The translations under genes and the position numbers were made by a program. From a virus: 32,234 nt of DNA. This document shows, one piece after another, positions 1-6,414 of the stretch. Positions within the stretch are counted from its first letter, which is position 1, and every line of letters starts with the position of its first letter. Location: positions 1 through 32,234 of the IMG/VR virus record IMGVR_UViG_3300045789_000075, one strand, 5' to 3'. A model generated the notes under the pieces. The model worked only from the letters and a program-made list of their open reading frames with translations, was not told the DNA's origin and made no database searches.

Positions 1-1112
1 AGTCAACTAAGTTTGAAGATTTAGATTCTTTGAGAGACTATGCTCAAAATGAACATGATGCTATAAAATACGTCCCTATAGACCATGGACGACTTCAAAT
101 GCAGGATGACAGATTAATATTTAATGGCCACGATTTCTTAAAATTCAATGAACATGGCATTAAATCATTATTCACAGCAATTGGAGTTAATGGCTTATAC
201 CCTTGTATGATGGCTCCAGAAGGTACTTTAGTAGCTAGTCATTTTGTTACTAAGTTACTTTTACAAGATAACGTGGAAAGAATACTTAGTAATAAACAAC
301 TAATAATTAATAATGACACAATAATTGGAGTTGTATCTAATCAATATAATAGATACTCAAACCATAGATTCTTAGAAGACTTTGTATCAAAGAATGACAT
401 AGCAAATACAATAGACTTTGAGCGTGGAATGGTTAAAAACACTAAGATGTCATTAAACTGGCTTGACAAAGAATATACAGGCATTGAGATTGACGGAAAA
501 CTTGACCGTTCTAGAATAGGATTCTACTCAGGCAATTCAATGGTAGGAGATGCACCAATTGGATCAGCGTTGAGTATATTTGATACACTTTGTACTAATG
601 GAATGAAGATAAAGTCTAATATCAATTCCATGCGTATAGTACATAGAGGTTCTATGGGTATGAAGTGGCGTATGCAGAAAATGATGGAAGAAACAAGAAA
701 CCAGTATAAAGCCGTTAAGGAGCGTTTAGAGACATTATTAGAAATACCCTTCGAAAACCACACGGCAGAGAGACTTCTTTCAAGTAACGCCCCTTTAAGC
801 ATCATTCCAGAGCTAAAAGAGAAAAAGCTATGGCATACTAAGAAGAAATTCAACTCTCCAGAAAATTCAGTTATGGATTTAAGGAGATCAATAAGTGTAG
901 TACAACATTCACCTATAAAATATGGTGGTATCCATACTCATAAGATATGGGACAGCCATTACAGGAAAGGCAACCGTAGTATGTATCATTTTGTAGGTGC
1001 ATTTACAGAGTTTGCTCAAACACAGACTCCAGAAGTTCAGTATCAAATAGAAGAAGAAGCTGGTGAATTAACTTCATGGATACATAAAAATAAAGCAGTA
1101 CTATTAAATTAA
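1..1112 (+). CDS. DUF932-like phage protein (5' end cut by window)
   Basis: The reading frame is open from base 3 to the stop at 1110-1112 and runs off the left edge, so the start is outside; the TTG at 30 is not a convincing start. About 370 residues are visible. The segment reading GVVSNQYNRYSN followed by a helix, and later CTNGMKIKSN with a downstream IVHRGSM, match the general pattern of the DUF932 (phage/plasmid-like, TIGR03299) family, which often sits next to recombination and replication genes. Its biochemical role is not established. Here it heads the early, rightward unit and is followed by a structured gap and then small regulators and a Red-type recombination pair. The family call rests on motif resemblance only; function is unknown. 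Confidence 0.6.
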   Translation, partial: STKFEDLDSLRDYAQNEHDAIKYVPIDHGRLQMQDDRLIFNGHDFLKFNEHGIKSLFTAIGVNGLYPCMMAPEGTLVASHFVTKLLLQDNVERILSNKQLIINNDTIIGVVSNQYNRYSNHRFLEDFVSKNDIANTIDFERGMVKNTKMSLNWLDKEYTGIEIDGKLDRSRIGFYSGNSMVGDAPIGSALSIFDTLCTNGMKIKSNINSMRIVHRGSMGMKWRMQKMMEETRNQYKAVKERLETLLEIPFENHTAERLLSSNAPLSIIPELKEKKLWHTKKKFNSPENSVMDLRRSISVVQHSPIKYGGIHTHKIWDSHYRKGNRSMYHFVGAFTEFAQTQTPEVQYQIEEEAGELTSWIHKNKAVLLN

Positions 1113-1138
1113 TCAGGATAGTACTAATCAGATTAATT

Positions 1139-1218
1139 GGGCAGTCTCAGGCGGGGAAAGTGGAGGGAATATTCAGGTGTAAGGTGATTCTGGAGTATTC
1201 AGGCAGGACTGCCCTTTT
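1139..1218 (+). ncRNA. Candidate structured RNA, GGA-rich, closed by a 9-bp stem and followed by TTTT
   Basis: GGGCAGTC (1139-1146) pairs with GACTGCCC (1207-1214), with one further G-U pair inside. The enclosed 60 nt are purine-rich and C-poor and contain five GGA trinucleotides (near 1155, 1162, 1166, 1192 and 1206). They also hold a 12-nt direct repeat with one mismatch (1166-1177 and 1192-1203). Four T residues follow the right arm directly, as in an intrinsic terminator. It lies in the 177-nt gap after the DUF932-like gene. It could be a small RNA with its own terminator, a terminator with an oversized loop, or an mRNA processing site. The pairing is visible; the function is inferred. 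Confidence 0.45.
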
Positions 1219-1289
1219 CATTAATATAAGTAATACTACTAATATATGATACATAACCAAAGAAACATCAAAAAAATAGAAAGGACATT

Positions 1290-1562
1290 ATGGATAAAAA
1301 AGAAATACATGAAGCAACAAAAGGAGAACATACTACCACATATTATCCAGACATAGACGATATTCTACATCTTATACAATTAGAAACACATTTTGAAAAA
1401 GGATGGATTTCTGATGTAAAAGAAGAAAGAGTAAAAGCAATTGAATGGGGATTAAAAGTGCTACAGTATCAAGAATTAACAGAAGTAAGTTTCTATTTAG
1501 AACGCATAAAAGATGAATTACTTGCAATCCGTACAGCAATATATGATACAAGCGATGAGTAA
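1290..1562 (+). CDS. Small acidic hypothetical protein
   Basis: This encodes 90 residues starting at an ATG preceded by AAAGGAC, a reasonable ribosome-binding site about 6 nt upstream. The protein is rich in Glu and Lys and is predicted by eye to be mostly helical. The middle (HFEKGWISDVKEERVKAIEWG) carries an amphipathic helix pattern. No signal peptide, membrane segment or metal-binding motif is visible, and no family is recognised. It stands between the structured element after the DUF932-like gene and the promoter region of the HTH regulator, so it belongs to the early operon. A modulator of host or phage functions is possible but unsupported. Confidence 0.6.
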   Translation: MDKKEIHEATKGEHTTTYYPDIDDILHLIQLETHFEKGWISDVKEERVKAIEWGLKVLQYQELTEVSFYLERIKDELLAIRTAIYDTSDE

Positions 1563-1617
1563 ATTAATCAGATAGGTACTATTCGGTCATAACCAATGGT
1601 CAACCAAGCATTTAAAG

Positions 1618-1644
1618 TTGACAAGTGATATTTATTAATATAAT
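1618..1644 (+). promoter_or_regulatory. Sigma70-type promoter upstream of the HTH gene
   Basis: A perfect TTGACA (1618-1623) is followed by TATAAT (1639-1644) with a 15-nt spacer; an alternative -10, TAATCT at 1641-1646, gives 17 nt. The start of transcription would be near 1652, leaving a leader of about 30 nt before the ATG at 1681. A second pair, TTGTTA (1651-1656) and TATAAT (1674-1679), has a 17-nt spacer but would start inside the gene. AAGTGA (1623-1628) and its complement TCACTT (1658-1663) flank the start and could be operator half-sites. The hexamers are visible; activity is inferred. Confidence 0.55.
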
Positions 1645-1680
1645 CTTTAATTGTTACTCACTTCTAACTATAATATAATC

Positions 1681-1866
1681 ATGGATATAAGAAAACAATG
1701 TCAAGAGCTACAGGTCAAATTAGGGCCAATAGCAGATGAATTGGGCTATTCCAGAAATTATGTTGGAATGGTATTAAACGGCAAACGCCAAAATCACAAA
1801 ATAACTTCAGCAGTTTTCTTAGCGTTAGAAAAACGAAAAGCAGAATTGCGAAAATTAATCGGATAA
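1681..1866 (+). CDS. Small Cro/XRE-like helix-turn-helix DNA-binding protein
   Basis: From the ATG at 1681 the product is 61 residues; the upstream TTG at 1651 would overlap promoter-like sequence and is less likely. Residues 12-36 (VKLGPIADELG, then YSRNYVGMVLNG) fit an XRE/Cro helix-turn-helix: an alanine in helix 2, glycine in the turn, and a recognition helix followed by the usual LNGKR. The protein ends soon after a third basic helix, so it is a bare DNA-binding domain. There is no clear Shine-Dalgarno, so translation may be weak or depend on a short leader. It lies directly behind a strong promoter-like sequence and ahead of the exonuclease gene, which fits an autoregulated early repressor or Cro-type switch. 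The target is unknown. Confidence 0.65.
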   Translation: MDIRKQCQELQVKLGPIADELGYSRNYVGMVLNGKRQNHKITSAVFLALEKRKAELRKLIG

Positions 1867-1881
1867 CCGAGAAAGGCCAAT

Positions 1882-2823
1882 ATGAGAACATCTCATACTA
1901 AAATTAATTTATCAGTAAGCGATTGGAAAGGGAGATTACCCTTCATAGGTGCATCTTCTGCACATAAAACTCTACCTAATTCTGATTACCAACACACATT
2001 TTGGAATGAAAAAGTAAGTGAAGTAGAACCTGAAGATATATCAGAATTACCACAAATTATACGTGGCAACAGAATAGAGCAAGTAATGCCTGATTGGATC
2101 GAGAAAGACTATGGCATGAAGATTAAACCAAACACTCAAACTTACCTTAGTAAGAAATTTCCATGGGCTATAGCAACACCAGATGGCTTCTATAAAAATA
2201 GCGAAGGTACATACGGTATTGAAGAAAAAGCCCCATCAGTATTTAATGTTAATTATGGAGAACCAGACACAGACGACGTACCACAGTATAACTTAGTTCA
2301 AGTTCATCATACAATGGCAGTTATGCCTGAATTAGTAGGCTACTTCTTATTTGCATGGAACGAAAATGGTTTACGCAGGTATATAATCAAGAAAGATAAA
2401 AGCATAGAAACAGCACTTATGGAGAAGGAAAATCGCTTCATGGGTTATGTCAAAGAAAAAATCCCTCCTCCACCTAAAAATGAAAAAGACTTAATATATC
2501 ATTTCTTCAAGTCTAATAAGAAGTACATTGGTAGTCCCTCTGCTCAATTACTTCAAGACAGTAACGAACTATATCAAATACGTAAATCAAACAAAGCAAA
2601 TAAAGAACGAGAATCTATCCTAAGATTTAAAGTACAGCAAGGTATAGGCGAAAATGCCGGTATAGAATACCCTGATGGTAAAAAACTAAGAATGGATAGA
2701 ATATCTAGTTCAGCTTTACAATTTGATAGTGCAAAGTTCAAACAAGAAAATCCAGATCAACACAGCAAATACTGCACAAAAGAAAGCAAACCATACATCA
2801 AGTTAGTATTCCCTAGAGATTAA
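1882..2823 (+). CDS. YqaJ/lambda-exonuclease-type 5'-3' exonuclease
   Basis: A 313-residue protein whose core matches the YqaJ-type PD-(D/E)XK nuclease fold: RGNRIEQVM (Glu66), then ATPDGF (Asp101), then GIEEKAP (Glu114 and Lys116), then a helix with PQYNLVQVHH (Gln140). These are the positions used for metal binding and catalysis in lambda exonuclease relatives. Such enzymes resect double-stranded ends and hand single strands to an annealing partner. That partner is encoded next, across a 190-nt structured gap. The residues after about 210 are rich in Lys, Asn and Ser and less recognisable. The ATG is preceded by GAAAGG. The nuclease call is strong; substrate details are inferred from the family. 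Confidence 0.8.
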   Translation: MRTSHTKINLSVSDWKGRLPFIGASSAHKTLPNSDYQHTFWNEKVSEVEPEDISELPQIIRGNRIEQVMPDWIEKDYGMKIKPNTQTYLSKKFPWAIATPDGFYKNSEGTYGIEEKAPSVFNVNYGEPDTDDVPQYNLVQVHHTMAVMPELVGYFLFAWNENGLRRYIIKKDKSIETALMEKENRFMGYVKEKIPPPPKNEKDLIYHFFKSNKKYIGSPSAQLLQDSNELYQIRKSNKANKERESILRFKVQQGIGENAGIEYPDGKKLRMDRISSSALQFDSAKFKQENPDQHSKYCTKESKPYIKLVFPRD

Positions 2824-2824
2824 A

Positions 2825-2976
2825 GCGGTTTAGAGGCTAAGACTGTATGTGGTTAGTGTTTCACCGATGCTCAATGGCAAAGGTAATGTCCACAGCGATT
2901 CAGCAGTTAAATCAATACTAAGCTCATTGGCTTGTCCATTAGACAGCAAGCACGCTTTACGATGTCTCTAAGCCGC
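2825..2976 (+). ncRNA. Candidate structured RNA of about 152 nt closed by a 12-bp stem
   Basis: Bases 2825-2836 (GCGGTTTAGAGG) pair with 2965-2976 (TCTCTAAGCCGC, read with its 5' T), giving 12 consecutive pairs of which two are G-U. Inside, TTAGTGTT (2853-2860) can pair with AATACTAA (2914-2921), and TGTGG (2848-2852) with CCACA (2890-2894); these two cross, so they are alternatives or a pseudoknot. GCTCAATGGC and GCTCATTGGC recur as near-direct repeats. No open reading frame fits the 190-nt gap, and no T run follows, so it is not a simple terminator. It separates the exonuclease from its annealing partner, so it may control expression or processing of the mRNA. Function unknown. Confidence 0.45.
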
Positions 2977-3013
2977 ACTCCCACATCAACTTCAACATAT
3001 AAATAAGGTAACA

Positions 3014-3940
3014 ATGAAAAAAGAAATAACTAAGAACATTGATGAAAATCAATCAGCAATTGAAAAGTGTCTCTTAGATGGAGATTTAAGTAAATTAACT
3101 GAAGATCAAAGAAGCAATTATTATCAAATGGTATGTGAAACTACTGGTCTTAATCCATTAACTCAACCATTTCAGTACATAGTCTTAAATGGAAAGTTAA
3201 AGATGTATGCACTCAAAGGTGCAACAGATCAGTTACGAAGAATATACGATATATCCTGTGAAGTAAAAACTACAGAAAAGATCGAAGACCTGTTAGTTAT
3301 TACAGTAAAAGCTACCAACAATAAATCTGGTAGAGTAGACGAAGATATGGGATTTGCCAAAATCTCAGGTTTAAAAGGCGAGATGTTAGGTAATGCAATG
3401 TTAAAAGCAACCACTAAAGCCAAACGTCGTGTAACCTTATCTATGTGTGGATTAGGCATGTTAGATGAAGATGAGATTGCTTCAATACCTGATGATAAAG
3501 GTAATGGTAGAGGTAAAAAGGAATTTGTAAGTAGTCCTACAGCTAAATCTGAAGAGTTAAAAGAAGCATTAGTTGAAGAAGAACCTACTCCAGAACCAAT
3601 TGAAGTTCTTACTCCTCCAGTTTCTAAAGATTCCAGCGACAAAGCATATGAAGCCGCTGAAAGTTTATTAGATGAAGCATTTGCATTCTGTAAAGACCAA
3701 GATATTCACGACAGAATAATTAATCATCTAAATGATGCAAAATATGATGAGACAAAAGAGACAAATGAAATTCTCACTAAATTTGCTACTCAACATCCAG
3801 AAAACATGTTAACTTTTCAAAGTGTTGCTTCTCAAAATAATAAGAAATGGCAATCAGAAATGCAAAAAGATGCATATGGGCAATTATATACATGGATGGG
3901 AACCCTTAATAGTTACTTTACTGAAAGGGAGGCTGAATGA
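3014..3940 (+). CDS. Bet/RecT-like single-strand annealing recombinase
   Basis: A 308-residue protein. Residues 35-75 contain YYQMVCETTGLNPLTQPF followed by a strand and LKGATDQLRR, the N-terminal pattern of phage Bet/RecT-type annealing proteins. Residues 112-155 carry GFAKISGLKGEMLGNAMLKA, then TKAKRRVTLSMCGLGMLDEDE, which matches the conserved 'sets of mutation-sensitive basic residues then GLGMLDE' region of the family. After residue 165 a Pro/Glu-rich linker leads to a helical C-terminal part. These proteins anneal complementary strands produced by an exonuclease, here the upstream YqaJ-type enzyme, forming a Red-like system. The start has AAGG upstream. The stop overlaps the next start (ATGA), so the two genes are translationally coupled. 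Confidence 0.75.
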   Translation: MKKEITKNIDENQSAIEKCLLDGDLSKLTEDQRSNYYQMVCETTGLNPLTQPFQYIVLNGKLKMYALKGATDQLRRIYDISCEVKTTEKIEDLLVITVKATNNKSGRVDEDMGFAKISGLKGEMLGNAMLKATTKAKRRVTLSMCGLGMLDEDEIASIPDDKGNGRGKKEFVSSPTAKSEELKEALVEEEPTPEPIEVLTPPVSKDSSDKAYEAAESLLDEAFAFCKDQDIHDRIINHLNDAKYDETKETNEILTKFATQHPENMLTFQSVASQNNKKWQSEMQKDAYGQLYTWMGTLNSYFTEREAE

Positions 3941-4281
3941 ATAAACTTGTAGTACAAATAACAATTCCTGAATGGATTAATCCTGAGTTATGGGAAGAAT
4001 TCAAAGAACACAGGAAGTTATTAGGTAAAAACAAAGAACTTAATCATTTATCAACTAAAAGAATATTAACTAAACTGTTAAAATTCAAAGATCAAGGATA
4101 TGATCCAAACAAAATACTTGATGCCGCTATTGAAAATGGTTGGACATCAGTTTTTGTTACTAGAGAAATGGAACAATCCAAAAACAAAACTAGAGGTGGT
4201 TGGGCAGGATTAGACCCTGATCATCAAATTCAACAAGCAACTGAAGATTTCTTAAAGGGGGGAAATGTCACAATCAACTGA
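3937..4281 (+). CDS. Small protein resembling a phage replication-initiator C-terminal domain
   Basis: A 114-residue protein starting inside the stop codon of the annealing protein. The pattern WEEFKEHRK, then a basic loop, then LTKLLKFKDQGYDPNKILDAAIENGW recalls the helical domain found at the C-terminus of many phage O-like replication proteins (W-x2-F-x2-HR, then L-x2-L-x4-G, then a final x-A-I-x-x-G-W). The N-terminal DNA-binding half of those proteins is absent, so this would be a stand-alone domain. It precedes a loader-like gene, the usual order of initiator then loader. The resemblance is by eye and moderate; an alternative is an unrelated helical protein of the recombination operon. 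Confidence 0.4.
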   Translation: MNKLVVQITIPEWINPELWEEFKEHRKLLGKNKELNHLSTKRILTKLLKFKDQGYDPNKILDAAIENGWTSVFVTREMEQSKNKTRGGWAGLDPDHQIQQATEDFLKGGNVTIN

Positions 4282-4750
4282 TCCAACTATAAATCCTCAA
4301 GTTAGAACATTTGTTACAATGCTTTGCGAAGGATTTAATGTGCCTAATTCATTAACTAAAATGCAAGCATTTAATGATAAACTAACCCATCCTCATCTTC
4401 CTGCACTTAAAGAAACATACAATATATTCACAGATGGCAGAGCATCTACTAACAAGATGCCAACCATTGCAGAAGTAATGGAAGTTTATAAAGGAGTAGT
4501 TAAAAGATTAACTATGGATTCAGAAAAATCATTACTTGAATCACAACCTAAAGAAATTGACTATGCCAAAAGCAAAGAGCTTTTTCATAAACTTAGACAA
4601 ATGATTGCTGGCAAAATACCTAAAGTCAAAGAATCAATAGATCGTACAACTGTTGGTTGGCAGAATGGTTATAAATTTACACTCAGCAGGAACAAAGATG
4701 GTCGAGATTACGTATATTACCATAATCACCCCATCAATGATCGTTCTTGA
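4265..4750 (+). CDS. Possible helicase-loader-like replication protein
   Basis: A 161-residue protein overlapping the previous gene by 17 nt, with a strong GGGGGG stretch as ribosome-binding site just before the ATG. The first 80 residues look like the N-terminal helical domain of phage helicase-loading proteins such as G39P or lambda-P-like factors: an early FVTMLCEGF helix, then LPALKETYNIF, then a KMPTIAEVMEVYKG segment resembling their 'fpPsiaEv' region. The C-terminal half is basic with no known motif and has no P-loop. Because no phage helicase is seen, such a protein might recruit the host DnaB. This is inference from position and weak pattern. Confidence 0.35.
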   Translation: MSQSTDPTINPQVRTFVTMLCEGFNVPNSLTKMQAFNDKLTHPHLPALKETYNIFTDGRASTNKMPTIAEVMEVYKGVVKRLTMDSEKSLLESQPKEIDYAKSKELFHKLRQMIAGKIPKVKESIDRTTVGWQNGYKFTLSRNKDGRDYVYYHNHPINDRS

Positions 4751-4762
4751 ACTCTCAGATCG

Positions 4763-4833
4763 CTCTCTGCTGAAAGAAAGCTAGGCAACTCATGGATGAG
4801 TACCTTTTTCTGAGGCCGTATTTCAGTAGAGGG
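4763..4833 (+). ncRNA. Candidate structured RNA of 71 nt closed by a 13-bp stem
   Basis: CTCTCTGCTGAAA (4763-4775) pairs with TTTCAGTAGAGGG (4821-4833) over 13 consecutive positions, including two G-U pairs (4764/4832 and 4769/4827). Within the 45-nt loop, ACTCA and TGAGT form a 5-bp hairpin with a TGGA tetraloop (near 4788-4801), flanked by AGG and CCT that can also pair. No T run follows and no ORF fits the 106-nt gap. It stands between the loader-like gene and the zinc-ribbon gene. The helix is seen in the sequence; whether it is a processing site, regulator or separate RNA is unknown. Confidence 0.45.
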
Positions 4834-4856
4834 CTTTACAACTATAACGAGGTATT

Positions 4857-5045
4857 ATGGAAGAATACCCTAACGGTGATTGGCGTAAATACAAAATGGC
4901 CAGACTTAATAAAAAACGATTCTGTATTCAATGCAAATCTGAAATAAATAACTCAGACCGCAAAATACATAAACGTACTAAGTTCTGTTCTGAAGATTGT
5001 GCCGATGACTATAAATGGAACAAACAACTTAAAAAGGTAACATGA
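4857..5045 (+). CDS. Small zinc-ribbon protein
   Basis: A 62-residue basic protein. Cys23 and Cys26 (FCIQC) and a second pair near the C-terminal half (FCSEDC) give a CxxC...CxxxC arrangement with a 20-residue spacer, typical of small zinc-ribbon or FCS-type zinc fingers. The rest is lysine-rich, which would suit nucleic acid binding. The ATG has GAGG just upstream, and the stop overlaps the start of the next gene (ATGA), so it is coupled to the alpha-CTD-like protein. It follows a structured gap. It may be an RNA- or protein-binding accessory factor; the exact family is not identified. Confidence 0.55.
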   Translation: MEEYPNGDWRKYKMARLNKKRFCIQCKSEINNSDRKIHKRTKFCSEDCADDYKWNKQLKKVT

Positions 5046-5752
5046 ATACTGAAGAAATAGACTTATTAATGAAATTAGTAGATAAAGTTGGTGACAAATC
5101 AGAATCACCAAAAGTTAATCCAGACATGCGAGCCAAAGCAGAAAGAGCGACTAAACTTATTAACCAACAAACAGAAAGGATAAAACGACTTGAAAGTGAC
5201 ACAGAAGTAATAGAAGAAATGGTCGAAACTTTCCGAACAAATCAACATTCTATAAATAGAGAACTTAAACATGCTATAGCTAATGTACCAAAGATTAAGC
5301 CTGTTGATACATTTAATAACTCTGATGATTATAGAGAGATGGTAAAGCTACTGGAGGATTTAAAAACTACCATGTATAGGCACTCTGACCAGTTAAAAAC
5401 TATTGAAGAGTGGATCAAAGCTACAGGACATGTAGAAAAAGCAAGACTTCGTGAGGAAATAGCTTCTGAAGATGAAGACGTAGATTTAAGAGAAGTAGCT
5501 CTGGAAGATGTCATTGAACCACTTGTACCCCACATTACAGAAGATTGGGATAGTAAATTAGTTCATGAAGAAATAGTGTTAGATACAAGAACACATAAAC
5601 TATTGAGAGCTTTAAATGTAGTTACTTTTGAAGAGTTAATGTGCTTTACCGAAAAAGAACTTATGAGCAATAATAATTTTGGAGGTTGTTCAATGGCAAA
5701 ACTAAACAAAGACTTACAAGGATTAGGTCTTTCACTATCGAAAGGAGAATAA
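5042..5752 (+). CDS. Coiled-coil protein with an RNA polymerase alpha-CTD-like C-terminal domain
   Basis: A 236-residue acidic protein. Residues 25-130 are rich in heptad-like helices (coiled-coil by eye). Residues 140-175 form an acidic linker. Residues 176-234 match the helix-hairpin-helix fold of the RNA polymerase alpha C-terminal domain: IVLDTRTHKLLRALNV, then TFEELMCFTEKELMSNNNFGG, then KLNKDLQGLGLSL. In alpha-CTD the same order is 'l.lsvR..ncL...i.tv.dL...te.eLl...nlG..sl.ei...L...gl.L'. Arg183 falls where the DNA-contacting arginine of alpha (Arg265 in E. coli) lies; the usual lysine in 'NLGKKS' is Cys216 here. It may bind DNA or host transcription factors and redirect host transcription. 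The domain call is motif-based; the role is inferred. Confidence 0.6.
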   Translation: MNTEEIDLLMKLVDKVGDKSESPKVNPDMRAKAERATKLINQQTERIKRLESDTEVIEEMVETFRTNQHSINRELKHAIANVPKIKPVDTFNNSDDYREMVKLLEDLKTTMYRHSDQLKTIEEWIKATGHVEKARLREEIASEDEDVDLREVALEDVIEPLVPHITEDWDSKLVHEEIVLDTRTHKLLRALNVVTFEELMCFTEKELMSNNNFGGCSMAKLNKDLQGLGLSLSKGE

Positions 5753-5755
5753 TTT

Positions 5756-6145
5756 ATGATACTAGAGACTTCAGTTATAACAATAGACGTTGCTCCTTGC
5801 TCAAAACCTAGAATGACTCAACGTGATAGATGGGCTAAAAGGCAATGTGTACTCAAGTTTTTTGCCTTTAAAGATGCTATAAAGCAAAGTAAATATTGGG
5901 AGCCTCATAATTTACTATCTTTAGAATCCTTTGATATTGAGTTTTATATTGAAATGCCTAAATCTTGGAGTAAAAAGAAAAAAGCATTACATGTTAATCA
6001 ACCTCATAAACAACGTCCTGATCTTGATAACTTTATAAAAGGATGGTGTGATTCTGTGTTTGAAGAAGATTCTGTTGTCTGGAGGTTCAAAGCATCAAAG
6101 CGTTGGACTGATCAACCCGGTCATATTAAACTTTCAACATATTAA
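5756..6145 (+). CDS. rusA: RusA-like Holliday junction resolvase
   Basis: A 129-residue protein, the usual size for RusA. Residues 15-22 (CSKPRMTQRD) match the early 'p.s.Nr.' region, and residues 86-100 carry the hallmark QRPDLDNFIKGWCDS. Asp89, Asp91 and Lys95 occupy positions of the RusA catalytic set, with Asp99 or Asp105 as the third acid. RusA dimers cut four-way junctions, here made by annealing recombination or replication. AAAGGAGA lies 8 nt before the ATG, and the gene follows the alpha-CTD-like gene by 3 nt. It ends 7 nt before the next ATG. This call is confident. Confidence 0.85.
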   Translation: MILETSVITIDVAPCSKPRMTQRDRWAKRQCVLKFFAFKDAIKQSKYWEPHNLLSLESFDIEFYIEMPKSWSKKKKALHVNQPHKQRPDLDNFIKGWCDSVFEEDSVVWRFKASKRWTDQPGHIKLSTY

Positions 6146-6152
6146 GGAGACT

Positions 6153-6407
6153 ATGAAAAAACATTGGCATATACATCCATTTAAGGCAAACATGTCTTTA
6201 CAAAAAGATACTGTAAATAAAGAACAATTAAGAATAGATGTTAAACAAGCAACAACTGAGTATCTTAAAACAAAAACAATACAATATCAAAATGACTCTC
6301 CAAATGGGAAAGTGCAATCAGTAGGTATCAGAGAACTAGGTTCATATTCTGATTCTGCTGAATTTTACTATCTAGAAGAAAGTCTTGATAACAACCCTTT
6401 AACTTAA
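6153..6407 (+). CDS. Hypothetical early protein
   Basis: The ATG at 6153 is preceded by AAGGAG (6144-6149) with 3 nt between, and is preferred over the in-frame upstream ATG at 6048, which lies inside the RusA gene. The product has 84 residues, begins with a His- and Lys-rich stretch, and continues into a helix, then Ser/Tyr/Glu-rich residues. No recognised domain, membrane segment or metal motif is visible. It sits in the recombination/replication operon between RusA and an excisionase-like HTH. Function is unknown. Confidence 0.55.
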   Translation: MKKHWHIHPFKANMSLQKDTVNKEQLRIDVKQATTEYLKTKTIQYQNDSPNGKVQSVGIRELGSYSDSAEFYYLEESLDNNPLT

Positions 6408-6414
6408 ACTAAAT

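Noticed and set aside
1207-1218. Simple intrinsic terminator after the DUF932-like gene
   Set aside because: The partner arm is 60 nt away and only four T follow, so an ordinary terminator is not a sufficient description; kept as a structured-RNA candidate.
2824-3013. tRNA or tRNA-like gene in the gap
   Set aside because: No T-loop GTTCRA with a matching acceptor stem is present, and the closing helix is too far apart.
4763-4833. Self-cleaving ribozyme (hammerhead type)
   Set aside because: The needed CUGAUGA and GAAA core was not found here or in the other structured gaps.
6048-6152. Longer start of the gene after RusA
   Set aside because: The upstream ATG lies inside RusA; the ATG at 6153 has a clear AAGGAG.
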